NCBI RefSeq assembly: GCF_016802725.1
Contig: NC_052666.1
Span: 9,790,375 to 9,854,374 of the forward strand
Source of the DNA: Solenopsis invicta
Lineage: Eukaryota > Arthropoda > Insecta > Hymenoptera > Formicidae
Length of the DNA: 64,000 bases
Reading direction: 5' to 3'
Shown: positions 34,250 through 44,715 of the stretch, piece after piece
Layout of the letters: each line of letters opens with the position of its first letter
Numbering within the stretch: position 1 is the first letter of the stretch
Position numbers and translations under genes: made by a program
Notes under the pieces: model-generated
Told to the model about the DNA's origin: nothing
The model's input: the letters and a program-made list of their open reading frames with translations, nothing else
Database searches by the model: none

Positions 34250-35960
34250 AATTTTCTCCAAGATTGAAAGGTATAATAGACTTTCTATCACCTCTCTATA
34301 ATTATAATTTTTCTTATATTCATTTTTTATTTGTAATAATTTTTGCTTTAATTTAATTTTATCTTCTTTTTTTGTTATTTTTAATTCTACAAAAACTTTT
34401 GGTAAATTACTGTCATTTTAAATTCTGTTTTAAGCTGAGGTTCTATTTCTTAAGCCGTTCTCTTGTTTCTTCTATTTCTTGTAAATCTTGTCCTATTAAT
34501 ATTCCATCTACATAAATTCCTAAAATTAATTCTTTATATTACTTTTTGAAAATACATTGTTTACTATCAAGTAGTTTGAAATCTTGTTTTTCAAGATTTA
34601 AATTGTTAATATTTATTAAATTTCAAATCTTATTTCTTTTAAATATCAGGACCTTATATTATTGCTTCCCTATAAGTTAGTATTTATTAAATACATGTTA
34701 AAAATATTTAGGTGGTCTTCTTTGTCTTGTAGTCTTCTTAACATTTGTTAAATCTTGACAACTTTCGCGATTTATATTTGTACTATTTTCTTCTCTTCTA
34801 ACATTTTTTCTTTTTCTTGTTCTCTTTTTTCTTGATCTCTTCTTTCTTAATCTCTTCTAGTTTCATGTCTTCTTCTATTTTCTTCATGTAAAGTATTTTG
34901 TTAAATTTTAACCATCTTCCAAAAATTTAACATTTTTTGCTATTATTTTTTCTCATTAAGCTTCTTTAATGGGTCTAACCTTTTAGCATAAACTGTACTT
35001 TCAAAAATTTGTAAATTCTTTATATTTAGTTTTCGCTTATTCCACATCTCATATAAAGTATGTTGTAGTAATAGTATCCATTAATTTTAATCAATCAATA
35101 ATGCTTAAATTTTATTTATAATTGTTCTATGTAATCTCTCAGCTTTTCCATTTAATAGTCATTAAGGAAAGTCATAATATATTTTTATCTGTTCCAAGTT
35201 CCAAGTATTTTATAATGACAATTTTATTATTAGCTTTATTTAATAGTTACTTCATCATTTGAAAATGTATTTAAAAATATAACTTCTTTTCCATTTTCTG
35301 TTATTGGATTATTTTTCAAAATAATCTTTCTTTTATTTGTCATATATCATGAACTTTCTGAATCTACAATCCATGTATCATTTTCATACATTTCACTAGT
35401 TATATTTTGCCATAAGTCCGATTTTATTACATTTAAAACAACGTACTTGACTTTTATCTTTTGGTATAAATTTTGACTTACAAAATTTTGCTATACGTTC
35501 TTGTTTATTACATTTAGTACATTTCTTCTGTGTTACCTTATATTACCTTATACTTGCTACTGCTTTTTCCTTTTTTTTAGGATGAAATCTTTTTTTTTTC
35601 TATTAGTCTTGCTTTTAAATTTTCAAGAGACTTTCTCAGATTTTTTTGACTTCCAAGTACTTACAAAACAAAACACAAATATTCCTTTGAAAGAGTTGTT
35701 AGAATTTTTGAAATTATTTTGTCTTATACTAGTTATATTTAGTCATGTTTATGTTATTGTACATAAAGTTTGTTGCCATTATCTTACTAGCATCTGGGAT
35801 ATTGAGATATGATTTGTCTAATGACTTAGTGTCTTTCATGAGATTTATGCTCTTTAATATGTATCATTTCAAAAACAAGCCGTTTTTTTATAATGAGTAA
35901 AATGCATGCTTTACAATATAAATGTCATTTTTATCATTTCATCAATTTCCATTTCAGTTT
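34250..35960 (-). pseudogene. very decayed Copia-like element
   Basis: On the minus strand scattered in-frame islands keep the Copia order: Gag-like KSLDKSYLNIPD near 35810, knuckles CTKCNKQERIAKFC and CFKCNKIG near 35500-35400, protease WIVDSESS near 35370, and an integrase NGKAERLHRTIINKI near 35130. Stops and frameshifts are everywhere and no LTRs are seen. Much older than the Copia at 1675. The plus-strand ORF at 35501-35812 is a shadow. 33733-34250 is AT-rich with nothing recognised. Confidence 0.6.
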
Positions 35961-36069
35961 TTTTAATAAAGATTAATAATTTAAAATGGTAGATCTACAA
36001 AAATAGATTAGCTCGAAAGAAGTTAAACTCCCATTTTAATTTAACATTGTTGTATAAGACTAACCATTT

Positions 36070-37110
36070 TCTGCTTTGACATTAATAATTCTTTAACGTG
36101 TTCCAAATTATATATCTGAGTATTACTAGCATAGCACAAGTTAGTACAGCCTTTAGATTCTAAATTGCTGATACTGAAGGTACTCTTGTTTGCGCTCTTT
36201 GCGCACGGACCTTTTGCCCATCATTTTGATTTCTAATTCTTTGATAAACTCCATATTGTATATTTGAGTTGTGCTAGCATTATTTTAATTTCTAATCCTT
36301 TGATGAACTCCATATTGTATATTTGAATTGTGCTAGCACAGGACAAATCAGCAAATCTTACAGGTTCGAAATCATCGCGATATTAAGGGTACTTTGTTCT
36401 TACTCGTGACTCTCTTTGCACAAACATTTTACTTATTTCGATTTATAATGTTTTTACGAACTCCAAATTGTATATGTGAGTTGTGTTAGCACAGTACAAG
36501 GTCTTGCAACCTTCGGCTTCTAAATCGCAGCGATATTGAAGGTACTTTACTCTTGTTTGCGCCCCTTCCGCACGGACGTTTTACCCATTATTTTAATTTC
36601 TAATCCTCCGATGAACTCCATATTGTATATTTGAGTTGTGCTAGCACAGTACAAATCAGCAAATTCTACGGATTCTTCGATATTAAGGGTACTTTATTTT
36701 TGCTCACGACTCTTATCACACGAACATTTTGCTTATTATTTTGATTTGTAATGCTTTGACGCACTCCAAACTGTATATTTGAATTGTGCTAACACAGTAC
36801 AATGTTTTACAATCTTCTGCTTTTAAATCATAGCGATATTGAGGGCACTTTACTCTTGTTTGCGCTCCTTAACGCATGGACATTTTGTCCGTCATTTTGA
36901 TTTCTGATCTTTTGATGGTCTTTATATTGTATATTTGAGTTGTGTTTTGTGTTACTACAGTACAAGGTCTCACAACCTTTGGCTTCTAAATCGCAGCGAT
37001 ATTGAGGGCACTTCATTGTTGTTCATTGACCCTTTTGCACGGACATTTTGCCCATCATTTTGATTTTTAATCCTTCAATGTATTCCGAATTATATTGTGT
37101 TGTGATAGTC
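36070..37110. repeat. ~155 bp tandem array, about 6.5 units
   Basis: The marker GCGATATT(A/G)A(G/A)GG(T/C)AC recurs about every 150-158 bp (near 36380, 36530, 36680, 36832, 36990), and TGAGTTGTG(C/T)TAGCAC likewise. Neighbouring units alternate between two types, so the higher-order period may be near 310 bp. One unit near 36250-36320 is partly duplicated. On the minus strand some units keep a cysteine-spaced frame (CPQYRCDLEAKGCETLYC), but others have stops. Confidence 0.8.
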
Positions 37111-38392
37111 TGTTTTAATATTCAGATACAATGTTGCACAAACTTTACGCAATTTAGTACCTTTATTAGAATTCGTTAGTTGTAAAAATGGGGGCTAATT
37201 TCTTTCAAGTAATGGATAATATATATTTTAATATCTCAAAAATAAATGAAATTTTTAGTAGCATTAGACTGTAGTAGTCAGAAATAAGAGTTATAAATAT
37301 TTATTTGTTTTCTATTTTGATATATACACGCATTAAAGTCTTACACTTAATGAACGTGCAGCGAGGAGTGATCGCTCTTTACGCAAGTTTAATTTATTTA
37401 CTTTTCTGCACAATAGTTCCGACGGCAGCGAGTTTGACTCCTCCTTCGTAGATCAATTTGCATTTTAATTTTATGTATACTTTGTCTAAAGAAATACGTA
37501 TTACTCATCAATTTTTAATTCTGTGAGATTATATTTCGCTTGTAAAAATTATACTAAATGTAAAAATGTTATATATGTAATAATAGGATACTTTCCGAGT
37601 TATGAGGTTTGAATACTACAGTATACTGTAGCTTTCAAGTCTTATAACTTGGAAAGTACTCAATGAAAAATAACTTCTTTATATTAGTTTTTAAACTAAA
37701 AGTAAAAATAGTTGGCAAATGACAGACCGCATACGGAAAGTAGGGGCGGCGTGTGCACCGCCCGACGCGGGCGCTTACGTCGAGTACTAGTGGCCATCAG
37801 CTGATTTCTTTCTAATGACAAACGGTCTTCTGATACATTTATTCACGCACTCGAGGCATTTACGAACAAAATTATTTTTATGACTATTAATCATTATCGT
37901 TTAAGCGGCGTCTACAATGTTGAAATTATTTTAAGAGAGAACACAGAGAGAGTTACACAGTATTACACATTTACTCGAAGCGGAAACTATTTGAACACAA
38001 TAATTGCATATGTTACAGTGAAAGCACAAACTCGCCGTGTTCCAGTAACATGATCCCACCTGATTTATCGACCTGATATAAATTAGATCAAGTAATACTG
38101 CTATTAGGATTCGACATTCTTCACTGTACGTTTCAATGACTGAGTTCAAACAGTCAAAGCGGCTGAGCCTGTTTGTCAAGCGATTTAACGTGATTGGATC
38201 CACAGGTAAAAATAAATCACGTTAATTAAAAAAAATATCAGTGAGCAGATCTAGCCGCCGTGTCAACTTGAACTTGCCCAATGATATTTTATTGCGATAT
38301 TAAATCACATTGACGGGATGTCAGTTATTTCAATTACTCTCTTCGCTTTTTTTCTGTTTCTGCAAACATAAGATATTCCATGTACAAACGTG
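37111..38392. other. no recognised gene
   Basis: AT-rich with a GC patch at 37745-37795. The 90-codon minus ORF (37931-38203) has no motif I recognise. The segment near 38185-38225 (GATTTAACGTGATTGGATC) resembles 31845-31870, suggesting another dispersed repeat. Confidence 0.3.
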
Positions 38393-38530
38393 TTGGTCGC
38401 TCTGAAAAGAGCGGATTGATTTTGGTCGTTTTGAAAGAAGCGGATTAACTTTGGTCGCTCCGAAAAGAGCGAATTGTCTTTCGTCACTCTAAAAAAAGCG
38501 AGTTATCTTCGGTCACTTAAAAAGAATTTA
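38393..38530. repeat. 29 bp minisatellite with hairpin units
   Basis: Units start at 38393, 38422, 38451, 38480 and 38509 with consensus TTGGTCGCTCTGAAAAGAGC plus nine more bases. CGCTCTGAAAAGAGCG can fold as a hairpin. Changes accumulate to the right. Confidence 0.85.
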
Positions 38531-38545
38531 AAAGTAAAATAATTA

Positions 38546-39590
38546 AAGCAGGTGCTCAAAATGACCGTCGTCCATTCGAACGCAAGCTCTCATACGTTTT
38601 AATAAATTCCTCTGGATGTCCTCCATTACATATTGTTCTATTGCCCAAATAGCATGTCGCAATTTTGTATCCAACTCATCGACATCTTCTGAAATTTTAC
38701 AAATTTCTTCCTTACAGTATTCCCATAAAAAACGTCCAAGAGATTGAGATCTGGTGATTTTGCGTATTGGACTATACCGGCCCATCCATTGTTGGATTAT
38801 ACAGGCCCATCCATCGTTCAGGCAAATGTTTGTTCAAATAATTTGTCACTATCCTGGCGTTGTGCGGCCCGGCACTTGTTGTTAAAATACAATCTTGTTT
38901 CTCTCCAATAATGGCACGTTTTCTAAGAAATTTGGCGAATTATCCGTTAATAATTGAACGTATCTTTTAGCAGTTAAAATATCCGGAAGAACAACCGGAT
39001 CTAACATTTAATTTCTCATGATTTCAGCCCACAGATTTATCTTCTAGCAAACTTTAAAGTTTCTGAGTCGCGTGGCTCTGGAATTTTCTTCTCTTCACAA
39101 ATATATATTGTGCCAATTATAAATACCTACACATGTGAATAGCAATTCATCGCTGAATATGACACGAGAAGAAAATCTTGGATCTCCATCTACTTTTCTG
39201 AGAAAATTTTCGCAGAATGTTCTTACTACATAATCTTCTTGGCGCAAATGTTGCACGCGTGTATACTGAAAAGGATGCAAACTTTCTTTTTGCAGTATTC
39301 TTTGTACCGTTGAAAACGACAAATCGTGTTCTTGAGCAACGATCCGAATACTCGATTCTGCTCGAAAACGTTTAAAATTGTCTCAGTATTTTATACTTAT
39401 ATTTCTTGCCTCGCGATTTTTTCCAGTTTCGTTTGTTCGGCGGGATACTGACGGTTTCGTACAGCCTCTGAGCTACTTGGAGTATGACGGCAACCGATGG
39501 ATGTCTTTCTTCTGCTTCTGCCATTTTTCCTAGTCGCTTTGCTTGTTTGAACTCACGCATTGATATGTACAATGAAGAAGTACCGGATCC
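38546..39590 (-). pseudogene. decayed DUF4817-type Tc1/mariner-related transposase
   Basis: On the minus strand: an N-terminal DUF4817-like stretch near 39500 (RHPSVAVILQVAQRLYET), an HTH (DLSFSTVQRILQKESLHPFQYTRVQHL) near 39300, the first catalytic region SRVIFSDELLFTCVGIYNWHN near 39140, and a C-terminus ending RMRACVRMDDGHFEHLL at 38549. The middle, about 38790-39090, is full of stops. No terminal repeats found. Confidence 0.75.
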
Positions 39591-39884
39591 TAATAGCAGT
39601 ACTACTTAACGATCTAAGATATTTTATATAAGTTATTAAAATGGTTATATTAAAAATTTCGTGATTCACATTTTATTTCTGATTATTTTTCGTTCTTTTA
39701 TACTTATTTAATAACGACTTATGGCATTCATTTCCACGTGATTCCTCCCACTCTCGTCATATGACCAGTTCAGTATTTTAGGATGCACAGAGCCAGGCGG
39801 CGCTACGAAAGTGTTCTTCCAAATGGGAGTTTGTACCCCCTGTTGTATATATGTTGTCTTATAATTACTGTTTAGTACACTTTG

Positions 39885-40097
39885 GTTGTACCCCCACGGT
39901 AATTAATTCTGTCCCTCGAAAAATTTTCCAAACTGAGAAGTTACCATTTTTCTGTATACTTGCAGTTCATGATTAACGCAACGACCAATAAGCTTTAGTC
40001 GTTACATTAATTAATCATGAACTGCGAGTATAATGAGAGATGGTAACTTTTCAATTTGGAAAATTTTCAAAAAAGCAGAATTAATTACTGTGGGTTT
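39885..40097. repeat. long hairpin / palindromic MITE
   Basis: CCCACGGTAATTAATTCTG at the left pairs with CAGAATTAATTACTGTGGG at the right; stems of about 85 bases, with gaps, flank a ~25-base loop around 39990. No ORF. The DNA before it, 39591-39884, shows nothing recognisable. Confidence 0.75.
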
Positions 40098-40286
40098 ACA
40101 TACATTGTATTGTAATATTTAAATGTAATTTTTTTTTTTTTACAGGTACTTGAAGGTGGATAAAAAATGATATATTACGGCTGCTTATTAGCGCTGTACA
40201 TATATCGGCTGCTCATTAGCGCTGTACATATATCGGCTGCTTATTAACGCTGTACATATATCGGCTACTCATTAGCGCCGTACATA

Positions 40287-41192
40287 CGAGGTGTGATCAA
40301 AAAGTAAGGTCACTTTTTGAATTTCGCGCGCTCTGTACACTCTAATTTCAAATTTTTTTTTTTTTGAGTTGGTACACTCGTCACGATCATATGTTCACAG
40401 TTTTGACTATATAGCATGTGTTGTTTTTATGTGAGAGGCATAAAGGTTAGACTCGTGTTTGCGTGCTCGGCGATTTTTTGCTGTTGAAAATAATGGAACA
40501 GAGAGTTTGTATTAATTTTTGTGTAAAAAATGGTATTAAGTGTTCAAAAACTCTTGAAATGTTGACAGTGGCGTACGGTGAGTCAACTTTGAGCAAAAAA
40601 AATGTTTATAAATGGTATAAGTTATTCCAAGAGGGCCGAGAAAATGTTAACGATGAACCTCGCTCTGGACGCCCCAGCACGTCAAAAACCGACGAAAATG
40701 TTCAGGAAGTGAAAGAAATTGTGTTGAAAAATCGTCGAATCACGATTAGAGAAATAGCTAATAATCTTAACATATCGTTTGGCTCATGCCAATCAATTTT
40801 AACGGATGTTTTGGGTATGACACGTGTGTCAGCGAAATTCGTCGTTACTAGTGAGTACTTTTTTGACCAAAAACAATACTATCATCATGCCTCAGCCACC
40901 GTATTCACCAGACTTGGTCCCCTGCGACTTTTTCCTCTTCCCAAAATTGAAAAGGCCTATGAAAGGACGAAGATTTGCGACGATTGAGGAGATTAAGGCT
41001 GCATCGCTGGAGGAGCTCAAGGCAATACCCAAAAGTGCATTTCAGAAATGTTTTGACGACTGGAAAAAGCGCTGGCACAAATGCATTGTATCAAAGGGGG
41101 ATTATTTTGAAGGGGATAACATAATTTTGGATGAATAAATGAATATTTTTTTATAAAAATGAAAAGTCACCTTACTTTTTGATCACACCTCG
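40287..41192 (+). mobile_element. mariner deletion derivative A
   Basis: 906 bp with inverted ends CGAGGTGTGATCAAAAAGTA and TA on both sides (40285-40286, 41193-41194). Confidence 0.92.
40493..41138 (+). pseudogene. mariner A transposase, catalytic core deleted
   Basis: Starts MEQRVCINFCVKNGIKC. The HTH region is intact to about residue 117 (RVSAKFV). There the sequence jumps, out of frame, to SLLVSTFLTKNN near 40840 and then MPQPPYSPDLVPCDFFLFPK, ending at the stop 41136-41138. The first two catalytic aspartates are lost; only the third (PCDFF) remains. About 125 residues are missing relative to a normal 345-residue transposase. Confidence 0.85.
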
Positions 41193-41352
41193 TATATCGG
41201 TTGCTCTTTAGCGCTGACAAATATCAGCTGTTATTAGCGCTTGAATTTTGATATATCGGTTATTAGAGCTGTAATTTGATATTTTGGCTGTCATTAGCGC
41301 TGATTATTATAACCATTTATATTTAAAAAGTTAATCAATTTTAATAAATAAC

Positions 41353-41975
41353 ATGTCTGTAAACGGAAAATTAACTTTGAAGTCTCAAGAGAGAAATATA
41401 ATAGTCCATAAAGAATAGCTAACCGATGAACATATAAATCATTTTCAAAATCTTTTACGAAGTTGTTCGAATTATAGACCTATCGAAATGTGGCAAATAC
41501 AATTACCAGATACAATAAAATCTGTGCCAAAAGACAAAAATCATATACAAATATTGTACAGTTCATCAGATATTTTACAATTAGATGGACATTGGGTATA
41601 TATAGTTATTATGACGGAAAAAATATATTTATTTATAATTCCTTAAATAACAAAACATTACATAAACAACATAAGCAAGTCTTGGAAAGATTATTTCCAA
41701 TGTATAACTTCGAAAATAATCCTGTGTAATTTCCTACTGTGCAACTTCAATCAAACAACAATGATTGTGGGGTTTTTGCTATAGCTTTTGCAATTTCATT
41801 ATTATTTAATATTAAACCTGAAAAAGTGTGCTATAAACATACGTTAATGCGTCCACATTTGTTAAAAGTTCTTGACACAAATGTAATTGAGCATTTTCCT
41901 TTAGATCAACAATATGGCGTTCCCCAAAAACTTTCCATAGCAGTATTAAAAACAAAACAGGCTGACACCTTTGTT
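41353..41975 (+). pseudogene. Ulp1-type (C48) protease domain, copy 1
   Basis: SUMO/NEDD8-type cysteine protease fold: DGHWVYI with the catalytic histidine near 41590, then FIYNSLNN where asparagine replaces the expected aspartate near 41635, and NNNDCGVFAIAFA with the nucleophile cysteine near 41766. A TAG at 41416-41418 stands where copy 2 has tryptophan (GEWLND). A frameshift lies just after the histidine and a TAA precedes the cysteine part. Confidence 0.75.
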
Positions 41976-42186
41976 AAAGGTAGAATTGATTTATTTGAGA
42001 ATTCTTCTAAAAACCAATTTAATAACACTGAAAATAATTCCTTTAATAATCAATTTAATAACATTGAAAATAATAGCGTAGAAAAATGTCATCTCGAGGT
42101 TGCAGATAATAATCATCCCAATGAAAAGCGATACACACAGAATATAAAAAATAATAGTGCTATTTGTAATAAAATATCGGTAAAGA

Positions 42187-42834
42187 CAAGAAATATTAGT
42201 TTGGCACTTGATGAAAGAAATATAATTGAACGGGGAGAATGGCTTAATGATATACATATAGAACATTTCCATCAACTTGTAACAAATTGTTCGAATTATA
42301 GACCAGCCCATACGTGGCTAATACAAGCCCTAGATAGAATAACAACTGTGTCAAAGGACACAAAACATATATAAATATTACATAGTTCAGATGGATATTG
42401 GGTATGTAGCTTTTATAATAGAAAAAAATATATTTATATATGATTCTCTAAATAATAAAACATTGCACGAGCAACATAAACAATTCTTGGAAAGATTATT
42501 TCCAACATATAACTTTGAAAAGAATCCTGTCAAATTTCCTACTGTTCAACGTCAACTAAACGGCAATGACTGTGGTGTCTTTGCTATTGCTTTCGCAATT
42601 TCATTATTATTTAACATTAATCCTGAAAAAATTAATTATAAACATAGTTTAATGCGTACGCATTTATTACGAATACTTGAAACAAATGTAATTGAGCACT
42701 TTCCTCAAGATCCACAATGTGGTGTTTCTCAAAAAGTATTTCCTTTAGCAGTAATAAGAGCAAGAGAAACTGATGCCCTTGTTAAACGTATGTCTTATTT
42801 GTCTAAAAAGAATTTTTCTAAGAAAAAAGTTTAA
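42187..42834 (+). pseudogene. Ulp1-type (C48) protease domain, copy 2
   Basis: A tandem copy in the same order: GEWLNDIHIEHFHQLV, then DGYWV where tyrosine replaces the catalytic histidine near 42395, FIYDSLNN with aspartate kept near 42440, and NGNDCGVFAIAFA with the cysteine near 42571. A frameshift sits after the HW/YW motif, as in copy 1. Between the copies (41975-42187) is an asparagine-rich linker built of NNQFNN repeats. Confidence 0.75.
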
Positions 42835-42839
42835 TGATA

Positions 42840-43340
42840 ATAAAAGTAATTGCGTACAAAAATGTCTAAAGGAAAAGGATTTAGATGATTATTGTGCTGA
42901 AAAACGATACGCACAGAATGTAGAAAATTTATCTAAGAAAGAATTTAATGATATCAAAAATAATGACGTGAAAAGATGTTTAAAGGAACAGGAACTGGAT
43001 AATTGTCGTGCTAAAAAGCGGATTCGGTACGCACAGGATATAGAAAATAATCAAACTAAGAAGCGGCACCGATACAGAAAAGACTTAACAAATAATCGAG
43101 CTAAGCAGTTGCAGCAATATAAAAAAGACTTAACAAATAATCGAGCTAAGCAGCGGTAGCAATATAGAAAAGACTTAACAAATAATCGAGCTAAGAAATT
43201 GCAGCAAATAAAAAAGATTTGACAAATAATCGAGCTAAGCAGCGGCGCCGATATGAAGATAACAAAGAAAAATGTCGCCTTAATAAGCGACAACGTCATT
43301 TTAAACATTCTCAGCATGAACGAGATAGACAAATAAAATA
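42840..43340 (+). pseudogene. basic 15-residue repeat region
   Basis: A 45 bp unit coding approximately KKDLTNNRAKQLQQY is repeated about four times from 43080, after looser copies upstream, then an Arg/Lys-rich stretch. A TAG lies at 43156-43158 and a frameshift near 43207. Similar basic repeats are common before Rep in Helitron proteins. The minus-strand ORF over it is a shadow. Confidence 0.6.
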
Positions 43341-44300
43341 TTCTAATTGCAAGTGGTTGTACAATAAACGTTATTACAAGAAAAAAAAGTCAAAATCCAG
43401 TTTTGACAAAAGAAATATTGGTTCCAATATTATTAGGAAATATAACAAGTTCTGGTCAAAAAATTATATACAAATGAGTAAATGTGTGATAATAACAAAT
43501 ATTGTCAAAAAATTAAATATTAAAAATCATGTTGAAAGACAGTTGGAAGCTGAAAAAATTGTTTGTCTATGCATATTAGACATAGATATATTGGCAATAT
43601 GCGTAAAATATTAGTCAAACTTACAAAGAAGACAGAAGGGTGTTTGACTCTCGTTAAAGACTGTTCAACAACTCACGATAAATTAAGTGCGTTATGTGGT
43701 ATTTCGAGACATATAGCTACGTCTGAAAATTATTTTTCTGTATACGCTAAACTGTATATGCAACTTGATTCATCGGAAACTTCATCGGAACAAAAGATAT
43801 CGAACGTGAAGGGACAAGTTACAAATAAACTTATTCCAACAGTAACTTTACCAGAACCTTTGATAATGAACGTGAAGGGTCAAGTTACAAATGTATTATC
43901 TTTAATTCAAGCACAAGCAAAAAAAGCATGGTCATGCAGTACTTTTTGTCAAATTGATTCATGTATAATTGACCGATATTAAAAATTTTTTGAAGAAAAG
44001 GAACATTGCATTTTTTTAAAAATACCACAATTCTTAAATAAGATTTATCAGAAGTGTACTATAAACGTTTCGACTGAAAAGTCGGGTCATACACACGCTT
44101 GTTACATGAATGCAACTCTTTGCAAAGCGATGTCTCTTCCCATTCAGTTATTATCACCTCATTTTCCAAAAGTAAGAAATATTAGATGTTTGATTTATAA
44201 AATGTCAGGATTCTATAAAAAGGTGATAGAGCTTGACAACGCTTTAACTTCTGCCGACGTAGATGCATTAAATGAAATTATAACTTTGGCAAAAGAATAA
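43341..44300 (+). pseudogene. Helitron linker region, unrecognised
   Basis: Open pieces such as DCSTTHDKLSALCGISRHI and two copies of NVKGQVTN (near 43805 and 43865) in several frames, then CLIYKMSGFYKKVIELDNAL near 44190. I recognise no domain. It links the basic repeats to the zinc region and follows the same direction. Confidence 0.5.
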
Positions 44301-44715
44301 GTAAAAGTGCACAAACATCATCAGTCTTCAATTCATTTGAGTGATGATGATATTATTTCTAAATATAACAAAGCATTTAAAGCGTTGACTAAACGTAAAA
44401 TGGATACACCTCGATATATTTGTGCTTCATGTGAGAGGCTTTGTTACAAAAGATGTGTCTCTGAAATTAGCAAGGTTAAACCACAATTAGATATTCCAGT
44501 TTGGAGAGATTTAATGGCGCATTTAAGAAATCAGAATATTGACGCGCAATATATATGTAATTACTGCGAAGGAAAATTTCGTAACGCAGTGATGCCTGCG
44601 TATTGTATTTTAAATAGTCTATATATGCAAGATGTTCCCGAAGTAATATCATCTCTTAACACATTTGAAAAAATGCTTGTACAGAGAGCTAAGGCATTTC
44701 ACTGTTGTTAAAATG
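44301..44715 (+). pseudogene. DUF6570-like zinc region
   Basis: YICASCERLCYKRCV and YICNYCEGKFRNAVMPAYC give paired cysteines, followed by PEVISSLNTFEKMLVQRAKAF. This pattern (wIC..C...P..ailN.L, then LN.LE..Li....F) is usual just before Rep in Helitron proteins. Stop at 44709-44711. Confidence 0.65.

Larger units (their letters stand above)
40171..41310. repeat. 28 bp minisatellite, split by a mariner derivative
   Basis: Four units of about 28 bp (TATATCGGCTGCTCATTAGC plus GCTGTACA) precede 40284 and about four looser ones follow 41193. Each holds the palindrome AGCGCT. The mariner derivative at 40287-41192 sits in the TA of one unit. The array lies just before the Helitron genes and may be its 5' subterminal repeat. 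Confidence 0.8.

Noticed and set aside
35501..35812. A 103-codon membrane-like plus-strand ORF
   Set aside because: Hydrophobicity follows from T-rich DNA, and the opposite strand carries the Copia-like zinc knuckle and protease islands.
37931..38203. A 90-codon Cys-rich minus ORF as a small secreted protein
   Set aside because: No signal peptide at its start, no neighbour support and no recognisable cysteine pattern.
43051..43332. Minus-strand repeated ORF
   Set aside because: Shadow of the 45 bp repeats coding the basic 15-residue unit on the plus strand.
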